Positions 1 through 7,225 of a stretch of 15,389 nt of DNA are shown here, piece after piece. The stretch covers positions 1 to 15,389 of the forward strand of contig CAISQQ010000213.1 of assembly GCA_903887655.1 (NCBI GenBank), written 5' to 3'. This DNA comes from an uncultured Burkholderiales bacterium. GTDB taxonomy: Bacteria > Pseudomonadota > Gammaproteobacteria > Burkholderiales > Burkholderiaceae_C. Both the position numbers and the translations under genes were made by a program. Below the pieces are notes generated by a model. The model saw only the letters and a list, made by a program, of their open reading frames with translations, was not told the DNA's origin and searched no databases. Position 1 is the stretch's first letter, and each line of letters opens with the position of its first letter.

Positions 1-33
1 AAATCAAAAAGGGCAAAATACACGTTCTAAAAG

Positions 34-50
34 CAGACTGATCGGGTCTG
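34..50 (-). terminator. weak hairpin downstream of the VOC gene
   Basis: CAGAC and GTCTG form a perfect 5-bp inverted repeat around a 7-nt loop, about 70 nt beyond the stop codon of the minus-strand VOC gene. Read on the minus strand it is followed by CTTTT. The stem is short, so this is only a weak candidate terminator. I see no gene in the rest of positions 1-117. Confidence 0.3.
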
Positions 51-117
51 TTTCTTTGAAGGCTTGCGTCTCAGGCCAGCCCTTTAAACTCGAATGTCTT
101 TGAGGTGAGGGGCGCTC

Positions 118-1368
118 TCATCCCCATGGGCCCAGGAAAATCTCCCCCATGTAGGTATCGCTTTTTGACTCGATGGTTTTGGGCCAATCTTGCCACCGCT
201 GGCTCGGGTAGCTTTCTTGTAAACCACGAGTTCGGGCCACACCATCCCAGCCCACTTGCTCCATGCTGAAATAGATCTGAACGGCATGTCCTGATGGATC
301 GAGCACATGGGCCGAGTACTCAATGCCGGGTGTCAACTCGGGTGGTACATCAATATAAGTACAGCCTCTTTCTTGCAAGTACTTCAGGGCGTTTTGCAGT
401 TGACGATAGCTGCCGACTTGAACGCCAAAACGCATGACGGTGGTTCTCTCACTCATCCCGAGGACAGCTCGAAGCGCAATGGGGTACAGGGCCAACGAGT
501 GGTGCTCGGTGTTGCAGCGTAAAAATACACAACGGTGTCCTTGGTGGTCGATTTCGCAAGTTTTATGAAACCCCATGACCTGGGTGTAAAAATGCTCCAT
601 GCTCTCCAAGTTCTTGCAAAACAAACCCACCGGTCCGTGGCGGACAATCTTGAAGGGGCGAGGGAGCAAAATGCCATCCACATCGTAGGTGGCGGCTTCT
701 TTTTCAGGGTCTCGGTGGCCAGAACTCAAGTCGATACCGGCCTCGCGCAATCGCTCAACTTCCATGTATTCTGGGACTTGGGGCAAACTCGGCCGCTCTC
801 GAAAGCCCCGGTCGTAGGCTTTTTTGGGCTTTGAAGTTCCCGTCCATCCAATTTGTTCCATGCCGTAGTAAAGCTCATTGCGATGGCCTTCCGGGTCGTA
901 AGGATAGACGTGCCAGTTCGAGCCAGGCATGTCGCGTCCAACGCGCTGGATGGGAATGCCCAGGGACTTGAAGTAATCGATCCCCCCCGATATCTCGCCC
1001 AAACTTCCCACTTGCCAGGTGAGCTGATTGACCGTCACGTCATCGGGCAGGTTTTCACCGCGGGCATTGACCACCTTGCGGTCGCCAAAGACGAAGGAGT
1101 GATGGTCGGTGCCGTGTCGGGTGAAGTACAAATGGGTATCCCCGATTTTTTTGAGCTCAGCCCCATTGGGCAGATGGGCGGCCAAATCCAAGGGGTCAGA
1201 CAGCCGAAAACCCAAAAGATCACAGTAAAAGGCCAACGTGGCTTGGGTGTCGTCAACGTTGAGGCCAAAGTGGCCCAAACGCCTCACTTTAAAAGGCTGT
1301 GGAAACCAAATTCCACCGACATCGAAACGTTGATTTTGGGGTGTTTGCATGGGTTTTGAGAGAGTCAA
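118..1368 (-). CDS. Two-module VOC-fold protein (extradiol-dioxygenase / glyoxalase superfamily)
   Basis: This is a 416-residue protein made of two tandem VOC units, residues about 16-180 and 229-380. Module 1 carries the 2-His-1-carboxylate metal set of type I extradiol ring-cleavage dioxygenases: H33 in LGHFGL, H90 in HHSF and E165 in NELYYG, with the DPEGHRNE context usual for that family. Module 2 repeats the same architecture, including the preceding PFK segment and the following MEQxGW segment, but aligns P246 to the first His and Q364 to the Glu, keeping only H290. A metal-dependent ring-cleaving or related VOC activity in module 1 is therefore plausible; the substrate cannot be told. 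The longest frame starts at a TTG. An ATG at 1350 (410 residues, starting MQTPQ) is an equally good start, and neither has a clear Shine-Dalgarno. The gene lies 145 nt downstream of an aminotransferase gene on the same strand, so co-transcription is possible. Confidence 0.85.
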   Translation of the reverse strand: MTLSKPMQTPQNQRFDVGGIWFPQPFKVRRLGHFGLNVDDTQATLAFYCDLLGFRLSDPLDLAAHLPNGAELKKIGDTHLYFTRHGTDHHSFVFGDRKVVNARGENLPDDVTVNQLTWQVGSLGEISGGIDYFKSLGIPIQRVGRDMPGSNWHVYPYDPEGHRNELYYGMEQIGWTGTSKPKKAYDRGFRERPSLPQVPEYMEVERLREAGIDLSSGHRDPEKEAATYDVDGILLPRPFKIVRHGPVGLFCKNLESMEHFYTQVMGFHKTCEIDHQGHRCVFLRCNTEHHSLALYPIALRAVLGMSERTTVMRFGVQVGSYRQLQNALKYLQERGCTYIDVPPELTPGIEYSAHVLDPSGHAVQIYFSMEQVGWDGVARTRGLQESYPSQRWQDWPKTIESKSDTYMGEIFLGPWG

Positions 1369-1513
1369 TCAAGGTCAATGGGGTTCGTCAACCCAGCCCA
1401 AGCTCCGCAGGGCTGGCCATCAATGAAGGCCATTCATTCTAGGGCGTTCATGGGGGTAACCCATGGGTGCAAACCCTTTCGCTTAGGGGGTTCGGCGCGC
1501 CCTCAACAGGGGC

Positions 1514-2674
1514 TCAAAGTTTGGCCAAGCGCTCCAATGCGAGCTGCAAGGTTTCATCTTTTTTGGCAAAACAAAACCGAACAATACCGTGGTCATCCCC
1601 TTGGGCGTAAAAGGCCGACAGCGGGATGGCGGCAACGCCAACTTCGGCGGTGAGCCACTCGCAAAACTTGGACTCGCTCAAGCTTTTCTCGCTCACCTTC
1701 AAGTCGTCTTTTCTCACACACTGGAAATAGGTACCCTCACACGGCAACAGCTTGAAGTGCGTGTTTTGTAGACCCGTGCGAAACAGATCTCGCTTGCGTT
1801 GATAAAACGCGCTCAATTGGTTGGCGTGTGATGCGTCGCTCATGTAGCGCGCCAAGCCGTGCTGAACCGGTGTGTTGACGGTGAACACATTGAATTGGTG
1901 AACTTTGCGAAATTCACTGGTGAGTGGCGGTGGGGCCAAACAGTAAGCCACCTTCCAGCCGGTGACATGGTAGGTTTTACCAAAACTGGAAATGATAAAG
2001 GCTCGCTCGGCGAGTCCCTTGAAGCTCGCCACACTGTGGTGCACTTGCGGTGCATACACCATGTGCTCATAGACCTCGTCACTGATTAAGAAGATGTTGG
2101 TCGGGGCCAGGAGCTCTTGGAGCTTCAACAAGTCTTCACGGCTCCAAATGGTGCCGCTGGGGTTGTGTGGCGAGTTGATGATCAGCGCACGGGTCTTGGG
2201 GCCGATGGCGCTGGCGATGCGATCAAAGTTCACCTTGAAGGTTCCCTCATCGAGAGGGATTCGAACCACCACGCCGCCAGCGAGCTCAATGTTGGGAATG
2301 TAGCTGTCGTAGCAAGGCTCGAGAACCATGACTTCGTCACCCGAACGCACCACCGCCAGCACAGCGTTCAAGATGGCTTGCGTTGCACCGGCGGTGACGG
2401 TGATCTCACTCGCTGGGTCGTAGTGGGCGCCGTAAAGGGCTTGGACTTTGTTTGCAATCGCTTGCCTGAGCTCGGGCACACCCAACATCGAGGGGTATTG
2501 GTTCAAGCCCTCGAGCATCGCGTCGCTCACGTGCTGGACGAGCGCTGGGTCGCAGCCAAAATCAGGAAAGCCTTGCCCCAAGTTGACCGCTTGGTGCTCA
2601 GTGGCGAGTGCGGACATGACGGTAAAAATGGTGGTGCCCACTTGGGGCAGCTTGCTCTCAAGAATAGGGGTCAT
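1514..2674 (-). CDS. ybdL: PLP-dependent methionine/aromatic aminotransferase, YbdL-like
   Basis: This is a class I/II aminotransferase (fold type I) that transfers the amino group of methionine or related amino acids to a 2-oxo acid in the cytoplasm. Visible family marks are SKLPxxGTTIFTxMSALA at the N terminus, NLGQGFPDF (31-39), the SPHNPSG loop with N171, SDEVYEH with D199 and Y202, and SSFGKTYHVTGWK with the PLP-binding lysine K233. Near the C terminus there is EGTYF and an RFCFAKK segment with the likely substrate-carboxylate arginine. I chose the ATG at 2674 because it gives 386 residues, the length of E. coli YbdL, and the homology begins there; the longer frame from a TTG at 2731 adds 19 low-complexity residues. 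No strong ribosome-binding site is visible. Kynurenine or glutamine transaminase activity is the main alternative in this family. A role in methionine salvage would fit but is not shown by the neighbours. Confidence 0.93.
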   Translation of the reverse strand: MTPILESKLPQVGTTIFTVMSALATEHQAVNLGQGFPDFGCDPALVQHVSDAMLEGLNQYPSMLGVPELRQAIANKVQALYGAHYDPASEITVTAGATQAILNAVLAVVRSGDEVMVLEPCYDSYIPNIELAGGVVVRIPLDEGTFKVNFDRIASAIGPKTRALIINSPHNPSGTIWSREDLLKLQELLAPTNIFLISDEVYEHMVYAPQVHHSVASFKGLAERAFIISSFGKTYHVTGWKVAYCLAPPPLTSEFRKVHQFNVFTVNTPVQHGLARYMSDASHANQLSAFYQRKRDLFRTGLQNTHFKLLPCEGTYFQCVRKDDLKVSEKSLSESKFCEWLTAEVGVAAIPLSAFYAQGDDHGIVRFCFAKKDETLQLALERLAKL

Positions 2675-2973
2675 GGGAGGTTGGTTTTCTGGGGGGTGAC
2701 TTGATGAAGTTGAGCATGGCCAGGCGTGCAAGCTCGGCGACTTCCACGGGAAGTCACCCGATCTCAGCCTTGAGGGCTCATTAGCAAGCCACTGCCATGC
2801 GCCTAAGCTTACCGCGAAATGAAGACCGATTGAATAGGTTGAAACGACTTATTTCATCCTGGCACCGGATCAACTGAGTGGCCTTCTTCTTACCCAACAC
2901 CCAGCCTACAACAAGCCAAGAGCCCGATGGGGGAGGTGTTCTTCAATGAAGCGTGGGGTTCAAACCGAGGGCT
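2675..2973. other. Intergenic stretch between aminotransferase and LysR-type gene
   Basis: These 299 bases separate the start of the aminotransferase gene from the stop of the LysR-type gene, both on the minus strand. I find no convincing coding frame. The only clear structure is the inverted repeat at 2739-2755. A promoter for the aminotransferase should lie here, but no good pair of boxes stands out, and I see no hairpin with a T-run after the LysR-type stop codon. Confidence 0.5.
2739..2755. repeat. Perfect 7-bp inverted repeat upstream of aminotransferase
   Basis: GACTTCC-ACG-GGAAGTC is a perfect 7-bp inverted repeat with a 3-nt centre, lying 65-81 nt upstream of the aminotransferase ATG. 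The outer bases add two more G-C pairs after one mismatch. It could be a short hairpin in the leader or a dimer-protein operator; the sequence alone does not decide. Confidence 0.4.
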
Positions 2974-3909
2974 TTAAGTTCCAAGCGGAGTATCCAAGGC
3001 CTTGAGAATGGTGGCCGAGGTGAGCTCAGGGCTCAGGAGTTGGGCAAAATCGAGAACAAATTGGCGCAAATACGTGCCGCGTCGAAAGGCCACACGGGCT
3101 AAGTTTTGGCCAAAAAGATCCCAAGCGGGTTTGACCACCAAGTCTTTGTCGGTTGGGGCTTGAATGGCCATTTCGGCCACAATGCCCACCCCCATACCGA
3201 TGCGAACATAGGTTTTGATCACGTCGGAGTCGATGGCTTCTAGCGCAATATTGGGCGTGAGGTGTTGCTTGGCAAAGGCGCTGTCGATGCGTTGCCGACC
3301 GGTGAAGGTCGGATGGTAGGTGATCAAGGGATAGGTGCTCAGTTGTTTGAGGGTGATCGGTTTTTTTTGCAGACTCAAAGGGTGGTCAGTCGGGAGCACC
3401 AAGACATGCTGCCAATGGTAGCAAGGCAGGGTGATGAGCTCATCAAAGTCCGCCAAAGATTCGGTGGCAATGGCAATGTCGGCCAATTCTTCGATGACCA
3501 TCTTGGCCGCTTGTTGAGGCGTGCCTTGGTGAAGACTGATGTTGACATTGGGGTAACCCGATCTCAATTGCGTGAGCACTGGGGGTAACACATAGCGTGC
3601 TTGGGTGTGGGTGGTGGCGATGCTCAAGGTGCCCGCATCTTGAGCGCTGTAGTCTTGACCAATCTTCTTTAAATTGTTGAGCTCCGCCAAAATCACCTCG
3701 ATGCTTTTGATCACTTGGGTGCCTGGCTGGGTGATGCGATTGAGGCGTTTGCCATGTCGGCCAAAGATTTCGAAGCCCAGTTCCGCCTCCAGTTCAAGTA
3801 TGGCTTTGGAGACACCCGGTTGAGACGTGTGCAAGGCCTGGGCTGCCAGGGTCAAGTTCAGGTTGTGTTTGACCGCCTCATGGACGAATTTGAATTGGTG
3901 TAGGTTCAT
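2974..3909 (-). CDS. CysB/Cbl-type LysR-family transcriptional regulator
   Basis: This 311-residue LysR-family protein resembles CysB over its whole length rather than generic LysR members. The winged helix-turn-helix covers residues 1-63, with the TSQPGVSK recognition region and GRHGKRL wing. The effector domain keeps the CysB signature ATTHTQARY (T100, T102) and FTGR (T203), which line the sulfate/acetylserine pocket in CysB, plus the DxDVIKTYVRxGxGVGI segment. This makes a sulfur-status signal (sulfate, APS or O/N-acetylserine) likely. The gene is divergent from the Bug-family binding protein and TauD-like dioxygenase genes, the usual arrangement of a LysR regulator and its target. Several residues differ from housekeeping betaproteobacterial CysB, so it may be a second, Cbl-like paralogue. 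A possible promoter ends almost at the ATG and no Shine-Dalgarno is visible, so the mRNA may be leaderless. Confidence 0.93.
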   Translation of the reverse strand: MNLHQFKFVHEAVKHNLNLTLAAQALHTSQPGVSKAILELEAELGFEIFGRHGKRLNRITQPGTQVIKSIEVILAELNNLKKIGQDYSAQDAGTLSIATTHTQARYVLPPVLTQLRSGYPNVNISLHQGTPQQAAKMVIEELADIAIATESLADFDELITLPCYHWQHVLVLPTDHPLSLQKKPITLKQLSTYPLITYHPTFTGRQRIDSAFAKQHLTPNIALEAIDSDVIKTYVRIGMGVGIVAEMAIQAPTDKDLVVKPAWDLFGQNLARVAFRRGTYLRQFVLDFAQLLSPELTSATILKALDTPLGT

Positions 3910-3912
3910 AAC

Positions 3913-3941
3913 TCAATTCTATATTGAATACGTTCCATAGA
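3913..3941. promoter_or_regulatory. Overlapping AT-rich inverted repeats, candidate LysR operator
   Basis: Two perfect 5-bp inverted repeats overlap in the divergent spacer: TCAAT-N5-ATTGA at 3913-3927 and TCTAT-N14-ATAGA at 3918-3941. They sit over the candidate promoter of the regulator gene, where an autoregulating LysR protein would bind. AT-rich imperfect dyads are typical of this family, but no strict CysB consensus exists to test against. Confidence 0.35.
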
Positions 3942-3945
3942 TCAA
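3918..3945 (-). promoter_or_regulatory. Candidate promoter of the CysB-type regulator gene
   Basis: On the minus strand TTGATC (3940-3945) and TATAGA (3918-3923) are separated by 16 nt and match the sigma-70 boxes at four of six positions each. The predicted transcript would start within a few bases of the ATG at 3909. The match is modest. Confidence 0.4.
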
Positions 3946-4109
3946 TTGGTTATTTGTAACTTTGCTCATCGCAAGCCTGGGTCCAGTGGCCAAGGGGCTC
4001 AGTATTGGCGCCAAGCGTTTTGTGGTGAGGGTTATCGTGACTGTACAAGGCAGCCAGGGTCTGGTCATAATCTCCTCATCAACCCCACCTGAATCCATGA
4101 GGACCACCC

Positions 4110-5156
4110 ATGACTGCGTGCTTGAACTCTTCCCATCCACCCACGAGGGCTGGCCTTCTCGCTCGTCTCAAAACCACAGCCCGTGGCCTTTCTTCCTTCT
4201 TTTTAGTGCTCTGTTGTGGCGCGGCTCTTTTAACGCAACCGGTGTTGGCGCAAACGGCCTATCCCACCAAGGCGGTTCGCGTGGTGGTGCCTTTTTTAGG
4301 CGGCGGTGCCCTGGATCAACTCGCGCGGTTGATTTCAGAAAACTTGTCCGTGAGACTCAAAGTGCCCTTCATCATCGATGCGCGAGCGGGCGCTGGTGGC
4401 GTGATTGGCGCCGATTATGTGGCCAAATCCGCGCCTGACGGTTATACCTTGCTCTTTAGTGTTCAAGCGCCCATCACGGCCGCTCCCTTTTTGAGCAAAC
4501 AAATGCCTTACGACCCTCAAACTGCGTTGAGCCCGATCTCGATCGTGGCGATCGCACCCAACGTCTTGATTGCCTGGCCCGGTGTGAGTTTTAGAACTGT
4601 GGCTGAGTTTTTGGCTGTCGCCAAGTCTGCTCCCAACAAGTTGAGCTTTGCTTCACAAGGGCAGGGGACCACCGGTCACATCACTGGGGCGATGATTGAT
4701 CAAGTGGCGGGCACGCAGTTGTTGCACGTGCCCTATAAAGGGTTTCCTCCCATGCTCACGGATGTCGAAAGTGGGCGCGTGGACATGATGTTTGCCGACA
4801 CCATCAATGCCATTCCCCGAATTCGCAGCAAGGAGTTGGTGCCCATTGCGGTGGCCAGTGAAAGGCGTCTGGATGCTTTACCTGACGTTGCCACATTTGC
4901 CGAGTCTGGCTTGCCCACCATCGTCTCGGGCCCCATGTTTGGGATGTACGCACCGGGTGGCACCCCTGCCGAGTTGGTGCAAAAGCTCTCGCTTGAAATC
5001 AAAGCCGTTTTGAAGCTCTCCCCGGTACAAACCACCTTGCGAGATCTCGGGGTGGAGATCAAGGGCACAAGTCCTGAAGACGCCCAAGCGCTCTTGAAAG
5101 CCGAGGCCCTTCGCACGCGCGAAGCCGTTAAAAGTGCAGGCATCCAACCGCTTTGA
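4110..5156 (+). CDS. Bug/TctC-family periplasmic solute-binding protein
   Basis: This is a tripartite tricarboxylate transporter (TctC, Bug family) substrate receptor of 348 residues, slightly longer than usual because of a long N-terminal region. Residues 1-48 form a signal peptide: an arginine-containing stretch, a hydrophobic core ending AALLTQPVLAQ, then the mature hallmark YPTKAVRVVVPF followed by GGG and D..AR. Further Bug marks are GAGGxIGxxxVAKSxPDGYT, the HVPYKG segment and the FGMYAPGGTP segment. The ATG at 4110 follows GAGGA at 4099-4103 with a 6-nt spacing. No TctA or TctB membrane gene is in the window, so it is an orphan receptor here, as is common in Burkholderiales. Ligands known for the family are mostly carboxylates. 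The dioxygenase gene follows after 65 nt on the same strand and the CysB-type gene is divergent, so an organosulfur ligand is an inference worth considering. Confidence 0.93.
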   Translation: MTACLNSSHPPTRAGLLARLKTTARGLSSFFLVLCCGAALLTQPVLAQTAYPTKAVRVVVPFLGGGALDQLARLISENLSVRLKVPFIIDARAGAGGVIGADYVAKSAPDGYTLLFSVQAPITAAPFLSKQMPYDPQTALSPISIVAIAPNVLIAWPGVSFRTVAEFLAVAKSAPNKLSFASQGQGTTGHITGAMIDQVAGTQLLHVPYKGFPPMLTDVESGRVDMMFADTINAIPRIRSKELVPIAVASERRLDALPDVATFAESGLPTIVSGPMFGMYAPGGTPAELVQKLSLEIKAVLKLSPVQTTLRDLGVEIKGTSPEDAQALLKAEALRTREAVKSAGIQPL

Positions 5157-5221
5157 ACTTGACCAAGCGATTGGCATGAAGTGACACAGCTCAACCGTTG
5201 ATTTTCAGAAGGAGAAGTCCT

Positions 5222-6097
5222 ATGCAGTCCTCGTTACAGATCCGTTCATTCAGTTCTGAGGCCAAACGCCAAAGTTTTGAAATTGAACCCCTGGGCCCGA
5301 CCATTGGTGCACAGTTGCATGGCATCGATTTCGCGAAGCCCTTGGATGAGGAGACGTTCAACCGACTTGAGAGCGCACTGATCACCCACAAAGTCATTTT
5401 TGCCCGGGATCAAACCCTCAACACCTCGCAGCACGTGGCGCTTGGGTATTTGTTTGGTGAATTGGAAGTTCATCCGTTTCGTCCTCAGGGTGTTCATCCT
5501 GAAATCATGGTGCTTGACAACCACAAAGACAACCCTGTGCTGTCCACCGACGTGTGGCACAGCGACACCACGTTTCGATTGCAACCGACCAAATACTCCA
5601 TTTTGAAGTGTGACATCTGCCCCCAAGTGGGCGGCGACACCTTGTGGGCGGACATGCAAGCCGCTTTTGCCGGTTTGAGCCCGGCAGTGCAAGACATGAT
5701 CCGACCCCTTCGCGCGGTCCACGACTTCCTCAACTTCAGGGCGCTTTTCAAGGACACGGATGAGGACCGCGCGCGCCTGAGAGAGATGGAGATCAAGTTC
5801 CCCAATCCCTCTCATCCTGTGGTCAGAACCCACCCGGTGACTCAGGGGCAAGCCCTCTATGTGAATCCACAGTTTACCAAGCACATCGAGGGCATGAGTG
5901 GGCCAGAGAGTGCGTCACTGTTGGCGCTTTTGTGCGAGCAAGCCCACGTGCCAGAGTACCAGTTTCGGCTGAAATGGAGTCCAGGCACGATCACGTTCTG
6001 GGACAACCAGTCCACCCAGCACTATGCGTGCAATGACTATTACCCCAACCGCAGACGCATGGAGCGTGTTGCTGTGGTGGGGGAGGTGCCTGTGTGA
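5222..6097 (+). CDS. TauD/TfdA-family 2-oxoglutarate- and Fe(II)-dependent dioxygenase
   Basis: This 291-residue cytoplasmic enzyme oxidises a substrate at the expense of O2 and 2-oxoglutarate, in known relatives releasing sulfite from sulfonates (TauD) or cleaving aryloxyacetates (TfdA). The iron triad is visible as H113 and D115 in WHSDTTF and H267 in FWDNQSTQHYA; the oxoglutarate-binding arginine lies in the NRRRMER segment near residues 277-282. The N terminus has the family pattern PLGPTIGAQLHGIDFAKPL. The ATG at 5222 is preceded by AAGGAG (5209-5214) with 7-nt spacing, which rules out the upstream TTG at 5198. It lies 65 nt after the Bug-protein gene and is probably co-transcribed with it under the divergent CysB-type regulator. 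Sulfonate or sulfate-ester desulfonation is therefore a reasonable guess, but the substrate-binding residues do not prove taurine. Confidence 0.92.
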   Translation: MQSSLQIRSFSSEAKRQSFEIEPLGPTIGAQLHGIDFAKPLDEETFNRLESALITHKVIFARDQTLNTSQHVALGYLFGELEVHPFRPQGVHPEIMVLDNHKDNPVLSTDVWHSDTTFRLQPTKYSILKCDICPQVGGDTLWADMQAAFAGLSPAVQDMIRPLRAVHDFLNFRALFKDTDEDRARLREMEIKFPNPSHPVVRTHPVTQGQALYVNPQFTKHIEGMSGPESASLLALLCEQAHVPEYQFRLKWSPGTITFWDNQSTQHYACNDYYPNRRRMERVAVVGEVPV

Positions 6098-6106
6098 CCA
6101 GGCACC
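6085..6106. terminator. 8-bp stem-loop overlapping the dioxygenase stop codon
   Basis: GGTGCCTG (6085-6092) and CAGGCACC (6099-6106) form a perfect 8-bp stem with a 6-nt loop containing the TGA stop of the dioxygenase gene. It lies between convergent genes, where a bidirectional terminator is expected, but no T-run follows on either strand. It may act as an mRNA 3'-end stabiliser instead. Confidence 0.45.
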
Positions 6107-6125
6107 CAAGAATAGAGGCTTGTCT

Positions 6126-6494
6126 TTAGACCTGAGCGCAGGAGCGGAGTTGCTCGAGGGTCACAAACTCGAGCGCTTTGGCATGGGTGCACTCGAGCAC
6201 CACGATGGGAGCCACCCCGGCCAAGAGGGCTTCCTTGAAGCGCAAAGCGCACAAACACCAGCGGTCTCCCGCTTTGAGTCCGGCAAAACGGTACTCTGGA
6301 CGCGGGGTTGAAAGATCGTTGCCATGCTGGAGCGAAAAATCGAGGAACTCTTGGGTGACCTTGGCGCACACCACATGGCGGCCTTGGTCTTGTTCATCGG
6401 TATTGCAGCATCCATCTCGGTAATAGCCCGTCAGCGGATCATAAGAGCAGGGCACCAAAGGCTTGCCCAAAACATTCAAGGCTTGTTCACTCAT
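6126..6494 (-). CDS. DUF2237 family protein
   Basis: This 122-residue soluble protein matches the widespread but uncharacterised DUF2237 family. Hallmarks are NVLGKPLxPCSYDPLTGYYRDGCC (C16, C29, C30), the central HVVCAKVTQEFL (C43), GNDLSTPRPE, and GLKAGDRWCLCALR (C80, C82). The conserved cysteines suggest metal binding or a redox role, but none is established. The ATG overlaps the end of the phosphatase gene by 8 nt and has AAGAGG (complement of 6503-6508) 8 nt upstream inside that gene, so translation is probably coupled. No signal peptide or membrane segment is seen. Confidence 0.9.
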   Translation of the reverse strand: MSEQALNVLGKPLVPCSYDPLTGYYRDGCCNTDEQDQGRHVVCAKVTQEFLDFSLQHGNDLSTPRPEYRFAGLKAGDRWCLCALRFKEALLAGVAPIVVLECTHAKALEFVTLEQLRSCAQV

Positions 6495-6981
6495 GTTGGA
6501 GACCTCTTTTTAGAACAAATTCAATTAAACCCGACGAAGCCTCTTCAATCAAATCGAGCACCTGCTCGAATCCCTCCTCGGCGCTGTAGTAGGGGTCTGC
6601 AATGACTGTGGCTGGGCTCACGGTTAAAAACTCCGCAAAACCTTTGATTTTGTGTCGAAACTGCTCGGGACAGCGTTCTTCTAAAAGCGCTCGGTTGTCC
6701 CAGTCCATGGTCAGCAACAAATCAAAATACTCAAAATCACGCGGCTCGACAGCACGAGCCTTGAGTTGGGACAAATCATAGCCGCGCCTGAGCGCGTGGG
6801 CCTGACTGCGGGGGTCGGGCGGCGAGTTGGGGTGAAAGTTGTGCGTTCCTGCAGAATCAATCACCAACAGGTCTCCCAAACGGTGCTCGAGTGCTTTGTG
6901 ACGAAATACACCCTCAGCGGTGGGGCTGCGACAGATGTTGCCCATGCAGACAAACAAGACTTTCAAAGGTGAATGGATCAT
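6487..6981 (-). CDS. Low-molecular-weight protein-tyrosine phosphatase
   Basis: This 164-residue cytoplasmic phosphatase hydrolyses phosphotyrosine. The P-loop CMGNICRS near the N terminus supplies the nucleophile C12 and R18 (CX5R), with C17 also present; the general acid is D129 in the DPYY segment, followed by the usual DPYYxxxxGFxxVLDLIEEA helix. Length is normal for the family. The bacterial relatives are either Wzb/Ptp enzymes controlling tyrosine autokinases for exopolysaccharide export or general stress phosphatases; no kinase or polysaccharide gene is nearby, so the former is not supported here. It is the first gene of a two-gene unit with DUF2237. An ATTTTA (TAAAAT on the minus strand) at 6987-6992 lies only 5 nt before the start codon, so a very short leader is possible. 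Confidence 0.95.
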   Translation of the reverse strand: MIHSPLKVLFVCMGNICRSPTAEGVFRHKALEHRLGDLLVIDSAGTHNFHPNSPPDPRSQAHALRRGYDLSQLKARAVEPRDFEYFDLLLTMDWDNRALLEERCPEQFRHKIKGFAEFLTVSPATVIADPYYSAEEGFEQVLDLIEEASSGLIEFVLKRGLQHE

Positions 6982-7225
6982 GCCCCATTTTAGTTCCAGT
7001 CTGCCCCCCGCGCAGGTGAGCTGGCCCCGTTCATCCCTGTCATGTGTGGTTGATGTGGGGTGACTTTCAAGCCCAGGGTGTCAACAGTTCAAGGATAATC
7101 CTCGAGTTCCCACCGCTATTGATACGCTCGTCACTCTTGACGCTCTGCAGATATGTTCAAATGGGCTTGCCTGCAGCCAACCTGACAGTCTGCACCCTCA
7201 ACTTGTCAGATTCCAACCCAACGAC

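Noticed and set aside
853..1359. 168-codon plus-strand frame antisense to the VOC gene
   Set aside because: The minus-strand VOC motifs are unmistakable; this frame is a shadow.
1449..1465. CATGGG-N5-CCCATG dyad between the aminotransferase and VOC genes
   Set aside because: A GC-rich 6-bp dyad with no T-run; not convincing as a terminator or operator.
7182..7209. CTGACA / TGTCAG inverted repeat upstream of the radical SAM gene
   Set aside because: The arms are 6 bp with a 16-nt loop and no supporting context; likely to occur by chance.
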